Shown one piece after another: positions 20,350-32,800 of a stretch of 64,000 bases of DNA. The position numbers were made by a program, and so were the translations under genes. Each line of letters begins with the position of its first letter. The stretch's first letter is position 1. The notes under the pieces are model-generated. The model was not told the DNA's origin and searched no databases. It was given only the letters and a program-made list of their open reading frames with translations. Source of the stretch: Mycobacterium spongiae (GTDB lineage Bacteria; Actinomycetota; Actinomycetes; Mycobacteriales; Mycobacteriaceae); assembly GCF_018278905.1 (NCBI RefSeq), contig NZ_CP046600.1, positions 3,658,001 to 3,722,000 on the forward strand, given 5' to 3'.

Positions 20350-21408
20350 TCATCGGCGACCGCGGCCACCGGACGCGCGCCGAGCCGCCCGATTCATCCC
20401 CGAACCGGGCTCCTCGCACCGTGCATAGGCCTCGACGATCTCCGAAACCAGGCGATGACGTACCACATCGACGCTGGTCAGCTCTGCGATATGGATGTCG
20501 TCGATGTCTTCTAGGATGCCGACCGCCGCCCGCAGACCCGACCTGGCGGCGCCCGGCAAGTCGATTTGAGTGACATCTCCGGTGACGACGACTTTCGATC
20601 CGAAACCCAGGCGGGTGAGGAACATCTTCATCTGTTCGGCCGTGGTGTTCTGCGCCTCATCGAGGACGATGAACGCGTCGTTCAGCGTCCGTCCACGCAT
20701 GTACGCCAGCGGCGCTACCTCGATGACCCCCGCAGACATCAGCTTCGGGATCAGCTCGGGGTCCATCATGTCGTAGAGCGCGTCATAGAGCGGCCGCAGG
20801 TAGGGGTCGATCTTTTCGCTCAGCGTGCCCGGCAGAAAGCCAAGGCGCTCACCGGCTTCCACCGCGGGGCGGGTCAAAATGATGCGGGTTACCTGCTTGG
20901 TCTGCAGCGCGTGGACCGCTTTGGCCATGGCAAGGTAGGTCTTCCCGGTACCGGCTGGGCCGATCCCGAACACGATGGTGTTGGCGTCGATCGCGTCGAC
21001 GTAGCGCTTCTGGTTGAGCGTCTTGGGCCGGATCGTCTTGCCCCGGCGCGACAAGATGTCCAAGGTGAGCACCTCGGCTGGCGACTCATTGCCGGTGCCG
21101 ACCAGCATGGCGACGCTGTGGCGCACGACCTGTGGGGTCAACGGCTGGCCACTGGCCGCGATCGCAATCAGCTCGGAAATCGCCCTTTCGGCCAGCGCGA
21201 CATCGGCCGGCTCACCGGAGATGGTCACCGCGTTGCCGCGCACATGGAGGTCGGCGCTCAGGGTTTGTTCCAGGGCACGCAGGTTCTCGTCGCTCGAACC
21301 GAGTAAGCCCACAACGAGGTCGGGCGGAACGTCGATGCTGCTGCGAACTTGAGCGTCGGCCTGGCGGGCTGCACCAGCGTCAGCAGCGCGGGTCTCGCGG
21401 GGCGTCAC
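20350..21408 (-). CDS. phoH1: PhoH-like ATPase
   Basis: A 352-residue cytoplasmic P-loop ATPase. It has a Walker A GPAGTGKT (residues about 146-153), a Walker B-like FIVLDEAQNTT and a KH-like N-terminal region. PhoH proteins are RNA-associated ATPases and PhoH2 relatives are helicase/RNase fusions. This one lacks a PIN domain. The GTG start (VTPRETR) gives the length of M. tuberculosis PhoH1. The upstream 105 codons of the open frame have no family similarity. Confidence 0.95.
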   Translation of the reverse strand: MTPRETRAADAGAARQADAQVRSSIDVPPDLVVGLLGSSDENLRALEQTLSADLHVRGNAVTISGEPADVALAERAISELIAIAASGQPLTPQVVRHSVAMLVGTGNESPAEVLTLDILSRRGKTIRPKTLNQKRYVDAIDANTIVFGIGPAGTGKTYLAMAKAVHALQTKQVTRIILTRPAVEAGERLGFLPGTLSEKIDPYLRPLYDALYDMMDPELIPKLMSAGVIEVAPLAYMRGRTLNDAFIVLDEAQNTTAEQMKMFLTRLGFGSKVVVTGDVTQIDLPGAARSGLRAAVGILEDIDDIHIAELTSVDVVRHRLVSEIVEAYARCEEPGSGMNRAARRASGGRGRR

Positions 21409-21574
21409 GTGGCTTCTGATGCCTGCTTTCTGCGATTTTCCAATGGGGAGCTTTCTCAGTCTACCGCTGGCAGATCGGCCGGCCTCCTGGATTCGCTCAC
21501 GAGGTTCGTCGCGGCGAGACGGTGGTCGTGCGTGCTGGACCGCGATCGTGAGTGCGGGATACGCCCCGCGGTAG

Positions 21575-22099
21575 TCAGCGCTGCAACAACGTGTTAGCCG
21601 GCAGATCCTTGTCGAGCACCTTGCGGGCCTGAGCGACTCCGGTGACCGGTAGCAACGCCTCGTCGAGTAATCCGATCTGTACCAGCAGTGACGCCTGATC
21701 CCAGTAGATCCGTTCGTAGGCAACCTTGTTGGCCTCGAACCCCATGACGACGACGACCGGCAGCATGACCGCGCGACCGGTGGGTGCCACGCCGGGAAGG
21801 AACGCGGGCATTCCGATGTCGTGGGTGAACGACATGATCATTTCGTCGACGACACGGTCGGCTCCCACGGTGCGACACACCGGGACGATCGTGGTATCGG
21901 CGGGCCAGCGGCCGATGAAGTACTTGTCGTAGAAGGCCGCCACTTGTTCTCTGCCGACGCCGCCCATCATCGTCGGCACGTGATTGACGAACGGATCCCG
22001 TGACATTGTCGCCATGGTCGCGTTGACATCCTTGGCGACAAACTCACTGGCGACATGCTCATCGAAGATCGCACTCAGATCGTGAGGGCCGTTCGTCAT
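21575..22099 (-). CDS. SnoaL-like (NTF2-fold) polyketide cyclase family protein
   Basis: A 174-residue protein resembling SnoaL-like/NTF2-fold proteins. It has the pattern of an N-terminal helix (LSAIFDEHVASEFVAKDVNATMATMS), a VNHVPTMMGGVGREQVAAFYDKYF segment and a beta-rich C-terminal half with VVVVMGFEANKVAYERIYWDQASLL. The reaction is unknown. It is not at this position in M. tuberculosis, where other genes (Rv2369c-Rv2371) lie, so it is an accessory insertion in the housekeeping block or was lost in M. tuberculosis. Confidence 0.75.
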   Translation of the reverse strand: MTNGPHDLSAIFDEHVASEFVAKDVNATMATMSRDPFVNHVPTMMGGVGREQVAAFYDKYFIGRWPADTTIVPVCRTVGADRVVDEMIMSFTHDIGMPAFLPGVAPTGRAVMLPVVVVMGFEANKVAYERIYWDQASLLVQIGLLDEALLPVTGVAQARKVLDKDLPANTLLQR

Positions 22100-22171
22100 C
22101 CGGTCGACTCCGTTCCTTGCGACTGCGCGGGGTTCTCATTCTCCCGGAACGCCTGAGTGTGGTCTACGGCA

Positions 22172-22933
22172 CTACAGGCCCGAGGCATCGTCCCATCGCG
22201 GGGTCAACACGCCGATGGCTCCCAAGGCCACCGCAGCCGCTGTGGACGTCCGCAGCACCGTCGGGCCCAACCGGACCGCGACAGCGCCCGCATCGGTCAA
22301 CGCCGCGAGCTCGTCCGGCTCGATTCCACCCTCCGGTCCGACCACGAGAATCACGGAGCTAGCGTTCGCCAGAGCGGCGTCCGCAACGCGGTCGGCCGCC
22401 GACTCGTGCAAGACCAGCACTGCCGCACCACGGGCCGCCTCACCACGGATCCGCTGGACCAGCGCCGAGGTAGACAACACGCCATCTACCGGCGGGATGT
22501 GCGCCCGCCGCGACTGTCGCGCGGCCGACCGAACGACCGCACGCCACCGACGAAGACCCTTGTCGGCCCGGGCTGCGTCCCAGCGGGCCACGCAGCGCGC
22601 TGCTTGCCAGGCCACGAACGCATCGGCACCGGCTTCGGTTGCCAATTCGATCGCCAATTCGGAGCGCTCGGATTTGGGAAGCGCCTGCACCACTGTCACC
22701 GCTGGACGCCCTGGTGCAACGCTCCAGCGTTCCAGCACCCGCGCCCGCAGCCCGTCACGCCCGGCTCGCTCCACCCGACAGCGGGCCAGACCACCGACGC
22801 CGTCACCGAGGACCAGCTGCTCGCCGCACCGGATGCGACGCACCGTGGCGGCGTGAAAACCCTCGTCGCCGGCGAGGACTGCCAGCGCGCCGGTGTCGGG
22901 CAGCGCGTCGAGGTAAAACAGCGTCGCCACCAT
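22172..22933 (-). CDS. rsmE: 16S rRNA (uracil1498-N3)-methyltransferase
   Basis: A 253-residue SPOUT-class methyltransferase (Rv2372c type) methylating U1498 of 16S rRNA. The N-terminal PUA-like part ([20 protein letters not shown]) and the C-terminal knot motifs [19 protein letters not shown] and [18 protein letters not shown] (SAM site, residues about 195-240) are clear. It follows dnaJ2 by 27 bases on the same strand. Confidence 0.96.
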   Translation of the reverse strand: MVATLFYLDALPDTGALAVLAGDEGFHAATVRRIRCGEQLVLGDGVGGLARCRVERAGRDGLRARVLERWSVAPGRPAVTVVQALPKSERSELAIELATEAGADAFVAWQAARCVARWDAARADKGLRRWRAVVRSAARQSRRAHIPPVDGVLSTSALVQRIRGEAARGAAVLVLHESAADRVADAALANASSVILVVGPEGGIEPDELAALTDAGAVAVRLGPTVLRTSTAAAVALGAIGVLTPRWDDASGL

Positions 22934-22960
22934 GTGGAGGGTCCCTGCGCGTGAACCCGG

Positions 22961-24106
22961 TTAGCGCCCGGTGAAGGTCTCGCGTAGCCGGCTGAACAGT
23001 CCGCCGCCCGCGGCATGCGTCGAGCGGACCTCGGCGACGTCGCGGCTGCGGCGGCTCTTCAGCTCCCGCAGCAGTTCGGTGTCATGGTGATCGAGTCGGG
23101 TGGGCACGACCACTTCGACGTGAGCGTGCAGGTCGCCGCGCGTGCTCGAGCGCAGATGCGGCATCCCGCGACCACGCAGCGTGATGACTGAACCCGGTTG
23201 CGTGCCCGGTGGAACGGTGATCTCGCTGACTCCGTCCAGGATGGCGTGCACCGTAACTGTGACTCCCAGCGCCGCGTCGACTATCGGCACCGAGACCGTG
23301 CAGTGCAGATCGTCGCCCTCGCGGACAAAAACGTCATGGGCCTGCTCGTGGACCTCGACGTAGAGGTCACCGGATGGCCCTCCCCCGGGTCCCACTTCGC
23401 CCTGAGCGGCGAGCCGGACCCGCATCCCGTCGCCGACGCCGGCGGGAATCTTGACGCTGATCTCTCGACGAGCGCGGACACGGCCATCGCCCATGCACAG
23501 ATGGCACGGGTCGGGAATAACCACGCCGACGCCGCGGCACGTGGGACACGGACGTGACGTCAACATCTGACCCAATAGCGATCGCTGGACCGATTGCACC
23601 TCCCCGCGGCCACCGCAGGTGTCGCAGGGTACCGGCGCGGAATTGCTGTTGGTGCCTTTGCCCTGGCATCGGTCACACAGGACCGCGGTGTCGACGGTGA
23701 CCTGTTTGGTGACGCCCGTTGCGCACTCTTCGAGATCAAGGCGCATGCGAAGCAACGAGTCGGAACCCGGTCGCACCCGTCCGGTAGGACCGCGTGATGC
23801 CCCACCTCCGCCGAACCCGCCACCGAAAAACGCCTCGAACACGTCGCCGAGGCCGCCAAAGCCACCAAAGCCATTGCCGCCTGCAACGTTCTCCAGCGGG
23901 TCACCACCCGCATCGACGATGCGACGCTTGTCCGGGTCGCTGAGCACCTCGTAGGCGACACTGATCTCCTTGAACTTCGCCTGGGCCGCCTCATCGGGGT
24001 TGATATCGGGATGCAGCTCGCGTGCCAGCTTGCGGTAGGCACGTTTGATCTCGGCGTCGCTAGCGCCCTTGCTCACGCCGAGCAACCCGTAGTAGTTGCG
24101 TGCCAC
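22961..24106 (-). CDS. dnaJ2: Chaperone DnaJ (DnaJ2)
   Basis: A 381-residue type I Hsp40 co-chaperone of DnaK. It has a J domain with HPD (ELHPDIN, residues about 32-38), a Gly/Phe-rich linker ([26 protein letters not shown]), four CxxCxGxG-type zinc repeats ([24 protein letters not shown] and CHLCMGDG, residues about 145-215) and a client-binding C-terminal domain. It is the partner of hrcA upstream, as in other mycobacteria. Confidence 0.98.
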   Translation of the reverse strand: MARNYYGLLGVSKGASDAEIKRAYRKLARELHPDINPDEAAQAKFKEISVAYEVLSDPDKRRIVDAGGDPLENVAGGNGFGGFGGLGDVFEAFFGGGFGGGGASRGPTGRVRPGSDSLLRMRLDLEECATGVTKQVTVDTAVLCDRCQGKGTNSNSAPVPCDTCGGRGEVQSVQRSLLGQMLTSRPCPTCRGVGVVIPDPCHLCMGDGRVRARREISVKIPAGVGDGMRVRLAAQGEVGPGGGPSGDLYVEVHEQAHDVFVREGDDLHCTVSVPIVDAALGVTVTVHAILDGVSEITVPPGTQPGSVITLRGRGMPHLRSSTRGDLHAHVEVVVPTRLDHHDTELLRELKSRRSRDVAEVRSTHAAGGGLFSRLRETFTGR

Positions 24107-24177
24107 GCCTAACTCACTCCTATGCGCGTTGTGCCGCGCCTACGCGGCTATCCCCAAACTGTGCAGCAGGTGCGCGG

Positions 24178-25520
<1,343 letters not shown>

Positions 25521-25832
25521 ATGATCTTCAAGGGAGTACGGGACGGCAAGCCCTACCCCGACCACGGGTTGTCCCATCGGGACTGGGCGCGGATCCCGCC
25601 ACAACAGATCCGGCTCGACGAATTGGTCACCACGACGACCGTGCTCGCGTTGGACCGCCTGCTCTCGGAGGACTCCACGTTCTACGGCGACCTGTTCCCG
25701 CACGCGGTGAAGTGGCGGGGGATCACCTATCTCGAGGACGGGTTGCAGCGCGCGGTGCGCGCAGCGCTGCGCAACCGCACCGTGTTACATGCGCGAGTGT
25801 TCGACATGGACCTGGCGCTAGGGCGAACGTAG
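25521..25832 (+). CDS. Conserved small protein (Rv2375-like)
   Basis: A 103-residue protein ([27 protein letters not shown]...) conserved at this position in mycobacteria. It has an Arg/Leu-rich C-terminal half ([24 protein letters not shown]) and no membrane segment or signal. Some databases place relatives near VapB-like antitoxins, but I see no partner toxin beside it. It has a GAGG ribosome site before ATG. Function unknown. Confidence 0.85.
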   Translation: MIFKGVRDGKPYPDHGLSHRDWARIPPQQIRLDELVTTTTVLALDRLLSEDSTFYGDLFPHAVKWRGITYLEDGLQRAVRAALRNRTVLHARVFDMDLALGRT

Positions 25833-25881
25833 GTCGCGCACAACCTACGGGACTTTGGGTTCGGTAGGCTCTGCCGTTGAT

Positions 25882-26502
25882 ATGGCTGATGGCGAGGTAA
25901 TCCTGCCGCGGGAACTCACGGATCTTCCGGATGAGGTCCGCAATGTCCCGGCGCCGCCCACCCCGACGGTGGCCGAACCGTACGCTTTTCGTCTCGCAGA
26001 TCCCGACGACGACGCCGAGATGATCGCCGAGTGGATGAACCGGCCGCACTTGGCTGAAGCCTGGGAATACGCCTGGCCGGTGTCACGCTGGCACCGTTAT
26101 CTACGCGCCCAGCTTGAGGGCAGCTATTCCCGGCCTTTCATTGGGAGCCGGCACGGACAAGACAATGGCTATATCGAGTTATACCGTGCTGCAAAGGATT
26201 CCGTTGCTAGCCTATACTTCGCCGATCCCTACGATCTGGGCCTGCACGCCGCCATCGCCGACCTAAGGATCGTCAACCGCGGTTTTGCCCCGATCTTGCT
26301 CCCGCGTCTTGCGGCTAGCGTCTTCGAAATCGAACAGCGTTGTTGTCGAATCATGTTCGAACCCGACCATCGCAACACGGCGGCGCGCCGGCTGTGCGAG
26401 TTCGTCGGCTGCGTCTTTCTCGGTGAGCATCCCTTGGGCCATCGACGGGTCGCGTTGTACACCTTGCCTCGGACGCCGGAAGACGTTCCCAAAGTCCGGT
26501 AG
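25882..26502 (+). CDS. mbtK: Lysine N6-acyltransferase of mycobactin synthesis
   Basis: A 206-residue GNAT-fold enzyme that transfers a long acyl chain from carrier protein MbtL to the epsilon-amine of lysine or N6-hydroxylysine in mycobactin. It is colinear with M. tuberculosis Rv1347c: [31 protein letters not shown] (residues about 35-65), [26 protein letters not shown] and [21 protein letters not shown] at the acyl-donor site. In M. tuberculosis it lies in the separate mbt-2 locus. Here it is convergent with mbtM, with 23 bases between the stops. I found only a weak, unconvincing IdeR-like site upstream. Confidence 0.93.
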   Translation: MADGEVILPRELTDLPDEVRNVPAPPTPTVAEPYAFRLADPDDDAEMIAEWMNRPHLAEAWEYAWPVSRWHRYLRAQLEGSYSRPFIGSRHGQDNGYIELYRAAKDSVASLYFADPYDLGLHAAIADLRIVNRGFAPILLPRLAASVFEIEQRCCRIMFEPDHRNTAARRLCEFVGCVFLGEHPLGHRRVALYTLPRTPEDVPKVR

Positions 26503-26525
26503 CAGGGGCGACGCCGCGGAATCGC

Positions 26526-28118
26526 TCAGTGGCTCGCAACCCCTAGATTGCGCTTGGCTTCCAGCCGACGCAGCTTTCCCGACGAGGTGCGCGGCAACGA
26601 ACCGGGAGCCAAGAACAGGACATTCGCCGGAACGACACCACATTCGGACGCGACCCGCGCCACCAGCTCGCTGCGGGCGCCGGCCTCGTCGCGACCGCGG
26701 AACTCGGCGGCGATCATCAGTCCGGGCCGAGCTGCGTCCTCGGTCTCAATCGCCACGACCGCTCCTTCGCGGACGCCGCGCACCTCCGCGGCGATCCGTT
26801 CGATCTCGCTGGGGAAGAGGTTACGGCCGGCGACCGAAATGACCTCCTTGGCGCGGCCGCAGACGACCAGCCCGCCGTCAACAAAGTAGCCCAGATCGCC
26901 AGTCTTGAACCAGCTCTCGGGTTCGAGTGGCGCTTCGTTGAGGTATCCCGACATCATCGAGCTTCCGCGGATCTCGATTTCGCCGATGTCGCGCCCGGGC
27001 GTCTGGAGGTGCTCATTCTCGACCGGGTTGACCCGCACCTGCATTCCGGGGATCGCTTCGCCCAGCATGGCGTGCCGATGCAGCGACTCGCCAGATCCAC
27101 TTGTCGTGGAGCGAATCTCGTCGTAGCGCAGACCGCTTCCCGGAAGCGGCGCGGTGACTGCGCAGGTGGCTTCCGCCAGTCCATATGACGGGGCGACGGC
27201 ACCAGGATCAAGGCCGAACTTGCTCAGCTCTGTCGTGAACCGCTCCAGCCCAGCGCAATCGACGGGTTCGCCACCGTTGATCGCCACCCGCAGCCGACCC
27301 AGATCGACGTTGGGTGCCCGGCGCGCGTACTTGCCGATCACGGAATACGCGAAGTTCGGCCCCACGGTGATGGTCGCCGCGCTGTCATCCAGCCATGTCA
27401 GCCATCGAAACGGTGAGGTCGCGAACGCAGCGGTGGGAGCCAGCCACATCGGCGCTCCGGAAAGTGCGCCGCTGAGCAGAAAGGTCAGTCCCATGTCGTG
27501 ATAGAGCGGGAGCCACGAGCAACCCCGATCGGCTGACGCGTCGACGCGGACGCGTTGCATGAGACCGTCTACGTTGCTGAGCACCGCCGCTGGGGAGAGC
27601 ATGGCAGTGCGCGGCGTGCCGGTGGAACCGGCGGTGCCCTGCAACACTGCGGGCGTGTGCGGCGCGGCGCAGAGCGGCGTCAATCGTGTCGACAGCTGCC
27701 CGCGCGCGGCCTCCCCGACGTCGTGCACGGCAATCGACGCGTCCGTGCTGCGCAGCAACTGGAGCACCGAGCCGTGGCTGAAGACCGTTGTCACACCAAC
27801 GCCCACAAACCGGTTCACCGTCGAGGCCGCCCAGTGCCGCGGGTCTGCGCCGCGTACCGGTCCGGGCAGGATTGACACGCTCTGCCCGGCAAGCCACGTG
27901 CCTTGAAGCGCAGCGACCAGGTCGACCGTCGGCTCACCGACCAGACCGACTGCACCGGGGTTGTCCTCGGCGAGAATCCTTGCGGCGACGAGTTCGGCGC
28001 GCGCATGCACCTCTGGCCAGGGGTAGTGCTTCCAGGTGCCGCTGTCCTGGTGGAAAACGACGAGGTCATGAGCCGACGAGGTCATGGCCCGCGACAGGGC
28101 CGCCGCCAACACACTCAT
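26526..28118 (-). CDS. mbtM: Long-chain fatty acid--[acyl-carrier-protein] ligase of mycobactin synthesis
   Basis: A 530-residue acyl-adenylate-forming enzyme (FadD33 type) that activates a fatty acid and loads it on MbtL. Motifs: [19 protein letters not shown] (A3 P-loop, residues about 158-176), [24 protein letters not shown] (A5), WFKTGDLGY (A7), [13 protein letters not shown] with the A10 Lys near the C-terminus. It is close in sequence to M. tuberculosis Rv1345. The start ATG overlaps the mbtL stop (ATGA). Confidence 0.95.
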   Translation of the reverse strand: MSVLAAALSRAMTSSAHDLVVFHQDSGTWKHYPWPEVHARAELVAARILAEDNPGAVGLVGEPTVDLVAALQGTWLAGQSVSILPGPVRGADPRHWAASTVNRFVGVGVTTVFSHGSVLQLLRSTDASIAVHDVGEAARGQLSTRLTPLCAAPHTPAVLQGTAGSTGTPRTAMLSPAAVLSNVDGLMQRVRVDASADRGCSWLPLYHDMGLTFLLSGALSGAPMWLAPTAAFATSPFRWLTWLDDSAATITVGPNFAYSVIGKYARRAPNVDLGRLRVAINGGEPVDCAGLERFTTELSKFGLDPGAVAPSYGLAEATCAVTAPLPGSGLRYDEIRSTTSGSGESLHRHAMLGEAIPGMQVRVNPVENEHLQTPGRDIGEIEIRGSSMMSGYLNEAPLEPESWFKTGDLGYFVDGGLVVCGRAKEVISVAGRNLFPSEIERIAAEVRGVREGAVVAIETEDAARPGLMIAAEFRGRDEAGARSELVARVASECGVVPANVLFLAPGSLPRTSSGKLRRLEAKRNLGVASH

Positions 28119-28372
28119 CGGATGGCCTGACCCCTGGCCCGGATAGCCGCTTCCAGGTCACCGACTGTGTCACAGCCGAGCAGATCTTCCTCGGAAAGCG
28201 CCACCCCCAGTTTGTCCTCAATCGCCACCATTCCCACCGCGAACGCGACCGAGTCCAGTCCGACGTCGTCGACCAGCCGGGACTGCGTGGTCACGCCGCT
28301 GACATCGACTCTGAGATCGTCACGAAGAATCTCCTCGAGGGCGGCACTGACCGCATCCGGAGTGCGGTCCAT
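28115..28372 (-). CDS. mbtL: Acyl carrier protein of mycobactin synthesis
   Basis: An 85-residue acyl carrier protein that holds the mycobactin fatty acyl chain. The phosphopantetheine Ser lies in [24 protein letters not shown] (Ser near residue 38), followed by [19 protein letters not shown], closely matching M. tuberculosis MbtL. The start was chosen at the ATG that overlaps the mbtH stop (TGATG); the 47 upstream codons of the frame read mbtH out of frame. It is coupled to mbtM downstream. Confidence 0.93.
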   Translation of the reverse strand: MDRTPDAVSAALEEILRDDLRVDVSGVTTQSRLVDDVGLDSVAFAVGMVAIEDKLGVALSEEDLLGCDTVGDLEAAIRARGQAIR

Positions 28373-28587
28373 CAGTTCACCCCGAGGGCGGCACGCAGAC
28401 TCGTGGGCCGAAGGTCGGTCCAGTTCTGTTCGACGTAACTCAGGCATTCCTCGCGGCTGGCTTCGCCGTGCACGACGCGCCAACCCGCCGGGATGTCGGC
28501 GAAGGCCGGCCACAGGCTGTATTGCTCTTCGTCGTTGACCAGCACGAAGAATGTGCCGGTGTCGTCATCGAAGGGATTGGTGCTCAT
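28372..28587 (-). CDS. mbtH: MbtH family NRPS accessory protein
   Basis: A 71-residue MbtH protein, the chaperone-like cofactor that binds and activates NRPS adenylation domains. Signatures: [34 protein letters not shown], and [18 protein letters not shown] with the invariant Trp residues. It overlaps the end of mbtG by 23 bases and mbtL by 3, within the siderophore operon. Confidence 0.98.
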   Translation of the reverse strand: MSTNPFDDDTGTFFVLVNDEEQYSLWPAFADIPAGWRVVHGEASREECLSYVEQNWTDLRPTSLRAALGVN

Positions 28588-29848
28588 CGCTTCTCCTCGG
28601 GTTGTCTGGGGTGGGAATGCTGGCGCCGAGCACCCGGTCGGACAACAGTCCCAGGCAGCTCAGGTTGGGAAATCCGGGACCCTGGGTGAGTCCGGAAAGG
28701 TTCGGTAGAAACAGCTTGGGCCTGACGTCGATGACAGACAGGTCATGGCCGATCGCTTCCTGCAGGCGGTCAGCCGTCAGGGGTCCACCCAGCCCGAGTT
28801 CGAGCAGGTCCAAAGCGTCCTGGCTGAATAGCGAGGTAAACCACAGCGGGTCGGCGCCGGACCCGTCGATAACAAGGTCGAAACCATGGACGGTTTCCAG
28901 GTTTTCGCTTCCCCGGTTGGTGCTCAGTGTCAACCGCACCTGTCCTCGGCGGCCCACCGCGTGGGCGACCCGGCCACGCAAGTGATGGATACGATCATCG
29001 GCCAGGAGCGCTTCCTGCACGCTGGCTGAGAATACTCCGCGGTCGGTACGGGCCAACGCATCACGCCGCTCGTCCATCGTCAGCGCTGCCCAGTCGGTAG
29101 GGTCAGAAAACAGCGAGTTCTCGAAAAAGCCTTCGCCGCGGGTGAACAACGTCACCTGCGGCGAGATGACAGTGATGGTGGAAACCCGATGCCGGAACAG
29201 CTCATTGAGCATCGACGCGGCCGTTTCACCTCCGCCGATTACTGCCACTCGCTCTGCCATGATGCGGTCATGACCGGCAGCGCGGTCCCAGAACTGCGCG
29301 ATGGACAGCACGCGCGGGTTGCCGGGCAATAGCGACTTCTCGGCCTGACCAGGTCCGGTGATCATCAAAGCGTCGGCACGCACCGTGGTCTCGTGCGTAC
29401 GCAGCTCCCAGCGGTTGCCGGCGACGGCGAGCCCGTCGACCTCGCCATGAATCACGTTGAGCCCAACCTGATCAGCCACCCACGCCAGGTACTGACTCCA
29501 CTTGAGATGGGTGGGCGCCGGGCGGCCTCGGTCGATCCATTCCGCGAAGGACGCGGTTGCAATCAAGTACGACTGCCAGCTGTAACGGGTCATCCGCTCG
29601 TCAAGTTCGGCGTTGCGTCGCGGCACCAGCGCCGATCGGTAGGGAAACCCGACGTCCTTTTCCGGGCTGGTACCCAGCCGGTGCGCCCCGTCGGTCCAGC
29701 CGCCACTGCCCTGCCAGTTGGCCCCGACACCGATGCGTTCCACAGCAACGATGTCGGCGACATCAACGCCCATGTCGCGCAGCACGGACGCTTTGGCGGC
29801 GACGGCAACGGCCTTGGCTCCGGCGCCGACGATCGCAAGTGTGCTCAT
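28565..29848 (-). CDS. mbtG: L-lysine N6-monooxygenase of mycobactin synthesis
   Basis: A 427-residue FAD/NADPH enzyme that hydroxylates the lysine side-chain nitrogen to give the hydroxamate iron ligands. The FAD motif is [14 protein letters not shown] near the N-terminus (GxGxK rather than GxGxxG, as in M. tuberculosis MbtG) and the NADPH motif is [18 protein letters not shown] (residues about 200-217). A longer frame adds nine residues that overlap the mbtF stop. I preferred [10 protein letters not shown]. It lies 16 bases after mbtF. Confidence 0.96.
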   Translation of the reverse strand: MSTLAIVGAGAKAVAVAAKASVLRDMGVDVADIVAVERIGVGANWQGSGGWTDGAHRLGTSPEKDVGFPYRSALVPRRNAELDERMTRYSWQSYLIATASFAEWIDRGRPAPTHLKWSQYLAWVADQVGLNVIHGEVDGLAVAGNRWELRTHETTVRADALMITGPGQAEKSLLPGNPRVLSIAQFWDRAAGHDRIMAERVAVIGGGETAASMLNELFRHRVSTITVISPQVTLFTRGEGFFENSLFSDPTDWAALTMDERRDALARTDRGVFSASVQEALLADDRIHHLRGRVAHAVGRRGQVRLTLSTNRGSENLETVHGFDLVIDGSGADPLWFTSLFSQDALDLLELGLGGPLTADRLQEAIGHDLSVIDVRPKLFLPNLSGLTQGPGFPNLSCLGLLSDRVLGASIPTPDNPRRSDEHQSLR

Positions 29849-29864
29849 GTCGAGATCTGCTTCC

Positions 29865-32800
29865 TCACAATGCATCCACCAGCGTCGCGACCGCGTCGCG
29901 CCAGAGTCCGGACAATACGGTGGCCTCGAGCTCAGTGGTCAGCGATTCGCTCCAGATCCAGGTGGTCCGTAGCTGCGGACCCGCGTCGGTCTCCTGCACC
30001 ACCGCCACCACGTCAAAGGTATAGCGCAGTGGCAGCCTGGGCTCGCTCGCTAGCGGGAGCAGCGTGGTCAGCTCTGGGTCGGTGATCACGCTCCACGGTG
30101 CCCCACCGGGTGCTCGTGAGCCGCCGTGAAAGCGCCCTAGATAATTGAACTCCACCTGGGGATGGGGCGCGGCGACGAGCTCGGGGTCACGTCGCTGGTA
30201 GCGCAACAGCCCGTAGTCCAGGCCACGGTTGGGCACCGCCGCAACATGGTCGGTGACGGTACGCAGCAACTCACGGCCCAGGGCAGGGTCGCGTCGGACA
30301 CGATCGACATCCACCGGTGACTCGGTGCGGCCCAGCCGGACCGGGAAGACGTTCGTGAACCAGCCGACCGTGGCCGAGGTATCCACCGCAACCGCACCGG
30401 ACCCGGAGCCGTCAACGAGCGCGTCTTCACGCCCGTGGCCCTCCACAGCCACTAGCACTCCCCCATCGGACGGCTCGCCGCGACGGATCCGCCATGAGGT
30501 CAGCGTCACTGTCAATGCGGTCAAGAGGAACTCCCGCGCTCCGATATCCGCGGACGCGGCGGCCAGCTTGTCCAACATGGCCCGGGTCTCGAACACATCA
30601 TGGTGAACTTCGCTAGCCCGTAGTGACGCCCACGTGTCGAGCGTTGGATCAGGCATCCGCGCTCCCAGCGCCGGATCGGGACCAGCGAGCTCGCCCAGCC
30701 AGTAGTCACGTTGGGAACATATCTCGGCGCGGCGAGACCGCTGTTCCAACAACCGCGACCACTCTCTGTACGTCGTGTATTCGCCCGGAAAAGCCACCTT
30801 TTCGCACTCAACAAGCTGCGTCCACGCGCTTGCTAGAGCAGCGATCAACACGTACCACGACACGACATCGGTGGCCAGGTGATGCACCGCCAAGAGCAGG
30901 CAACTGCGGTCGTGTTCGGGGTCATCGCACCACAACGCTCCAACCATGGCACCAGTGAATGGGTTGATGCTGTCGAGCGTCCCACGCGCATGAGTCTTGA
31001 TCGCGTCATCGATCGGCCCAACGACCCGGCTGAGGATGTCTGCTGCCCGTACCGAGCCCCGGCGGCGGCTGCTCAGCCGGTAATTGCCGGCCACCCCGTC
31101 GAGCCGTGCCCGCAACATCTCGTGGCGGTCCAAGACCGCCTGCAGCACTGTTTCCAGTTGGTCCGCAACGATTTCCGGAGGCAACTCGATCAGGACCGCC
31201 TGGCTGAACCGCTGGAAGTTTCCATACTCGTACATCCACGACACGATCGGCACGGGGACAATCTCGCGGTGGCGTTCGACCTCGTGGTGCGCATCGCGGG
31301 TTCCTGCTTCGCCGCTATCGATGGCAGCATCGACGGCCGCCGCGAGTTCCCGGATGGTGTCCGATTCGAGGATTAGCCGGGCCCGCAGCGCAACCCCGCG
31401 CGCCTTGGCCGCATTGACCACTGCGAGCGATGCGATGCTGTCCAAGCCCAGGTGCAGAAAATCGGCGGTGACGTCGACATCGGAATCGCCCAAGACATCG
31501 ATGAACGCGTCGACCAACGCCACCTCGGTCGGCGTCTCGGGCTGGGTTGCCGGCCCTTGGGTGATGGTGATTGCAGCCAAGGCGTTTTCGTCGATCTTGC
31601 CGTGCGGGGTCAGCGGCAACTCTTCGAGAACGACGATGTGATGCGGGACCAGATAGCGCGGCAGCCGATGGCGCAGCATCGCCCGTAGTTCGGACACCGG
31701 CGGCCGATTCGGTCCGGCTGCCACGTATGCCGTGAGCCGCGAGCCACTGGCATGCCTGCGGGCGGTCACGTGACAACCGCGCACCGCGTGGTGGCTATTG
31801 AGCACTGCGGCGATCTCGCCCGGTTCGACGCGGAACCCGCGGATCTTCACCTGGTCGTCGCTGCGGCCCAGGAACTCCAACCCGCCATCCGGTAAGCGGC
31901 GCACGATATCTCCGGTGCGGTACATCCGGCCGCCGCTCCCGTTGCGCTCAGCGACGAAGCGTGCGGCGGTCTCAGGCGCGCGTGCGAGGTAGCCGCGGGT
32001 CAGCTGGTCTCCCGCCAGGTACAGCTCGCCGGCCACGCCGTCGGGAACGGGCCGCAGCCATGAGTCCAGAACATAGGCGCGGGTCGTGCGGGTCGGACGT
32101 CCGATGACCGGTCGTGCGTGCTCGGTGATCGCGGCGACGACGGCTTCGACCGTAGTTTCGGTGGGACCGTAGCAGTTGAAGGCCGTCAAGTCAGTGCGGG
32201 CACAGTGGTGCTGGATCCGCTGCCATGCGGCGACACCGAGGGCTTCGCCGCCCAGCGCGAGAACAGCCAGTGGCACGCGATCGAGCAGGCCGGCGCTGTG
32301 TAGTTGGCCAAACATCGATGGCGTGGTGTCGATCATGTCCAGATCGAAGGTGTGGATCGCCTCCACCAGCGCAGCGGCGTCGCGCTGCCGGTCGTCGTCG
32401 ACGATGTGTACCGAGTGGCCGTCGAGCATGGCCACCAACGGCTGCCATGCCGCATCGAAGGTGAACGACCAGGCGTGTGCAACACGCAGTGGGCGCCCAA
32501 TGCGCGCAGCTGCCGGCCGCAGGACGCGCTGGATGTGGTCGTCGGCGTAGGCGGACAGCGCCTTGTGAGTGCCGATCACACCCTTTGGCGCGCCGGTGGT
32601 TCCCGAGGTGAACACCGCATAGGCAGCATGCTCCGGCGGCACCGCGGCCGCCTGGTAATCGGCAGGCGGTGGAGCGGCGACCGAAGCGTTGAACAGTTCC
32701 TCGGCCGCTTCTTCATCAATGACGATCGGAACCGATGCCTGGCGGATGATCTCGCTGACACGCTCGCTGGGCATTCCCGGGTCGAGCGGCACAATCATGC

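Noticed and set aside
25850..25880. Possible IdeR box before mbtK (around GGTAGGCTCTGCC)
   Set aside because: Only about 9 of 19 positions match without a gap, which is near background.
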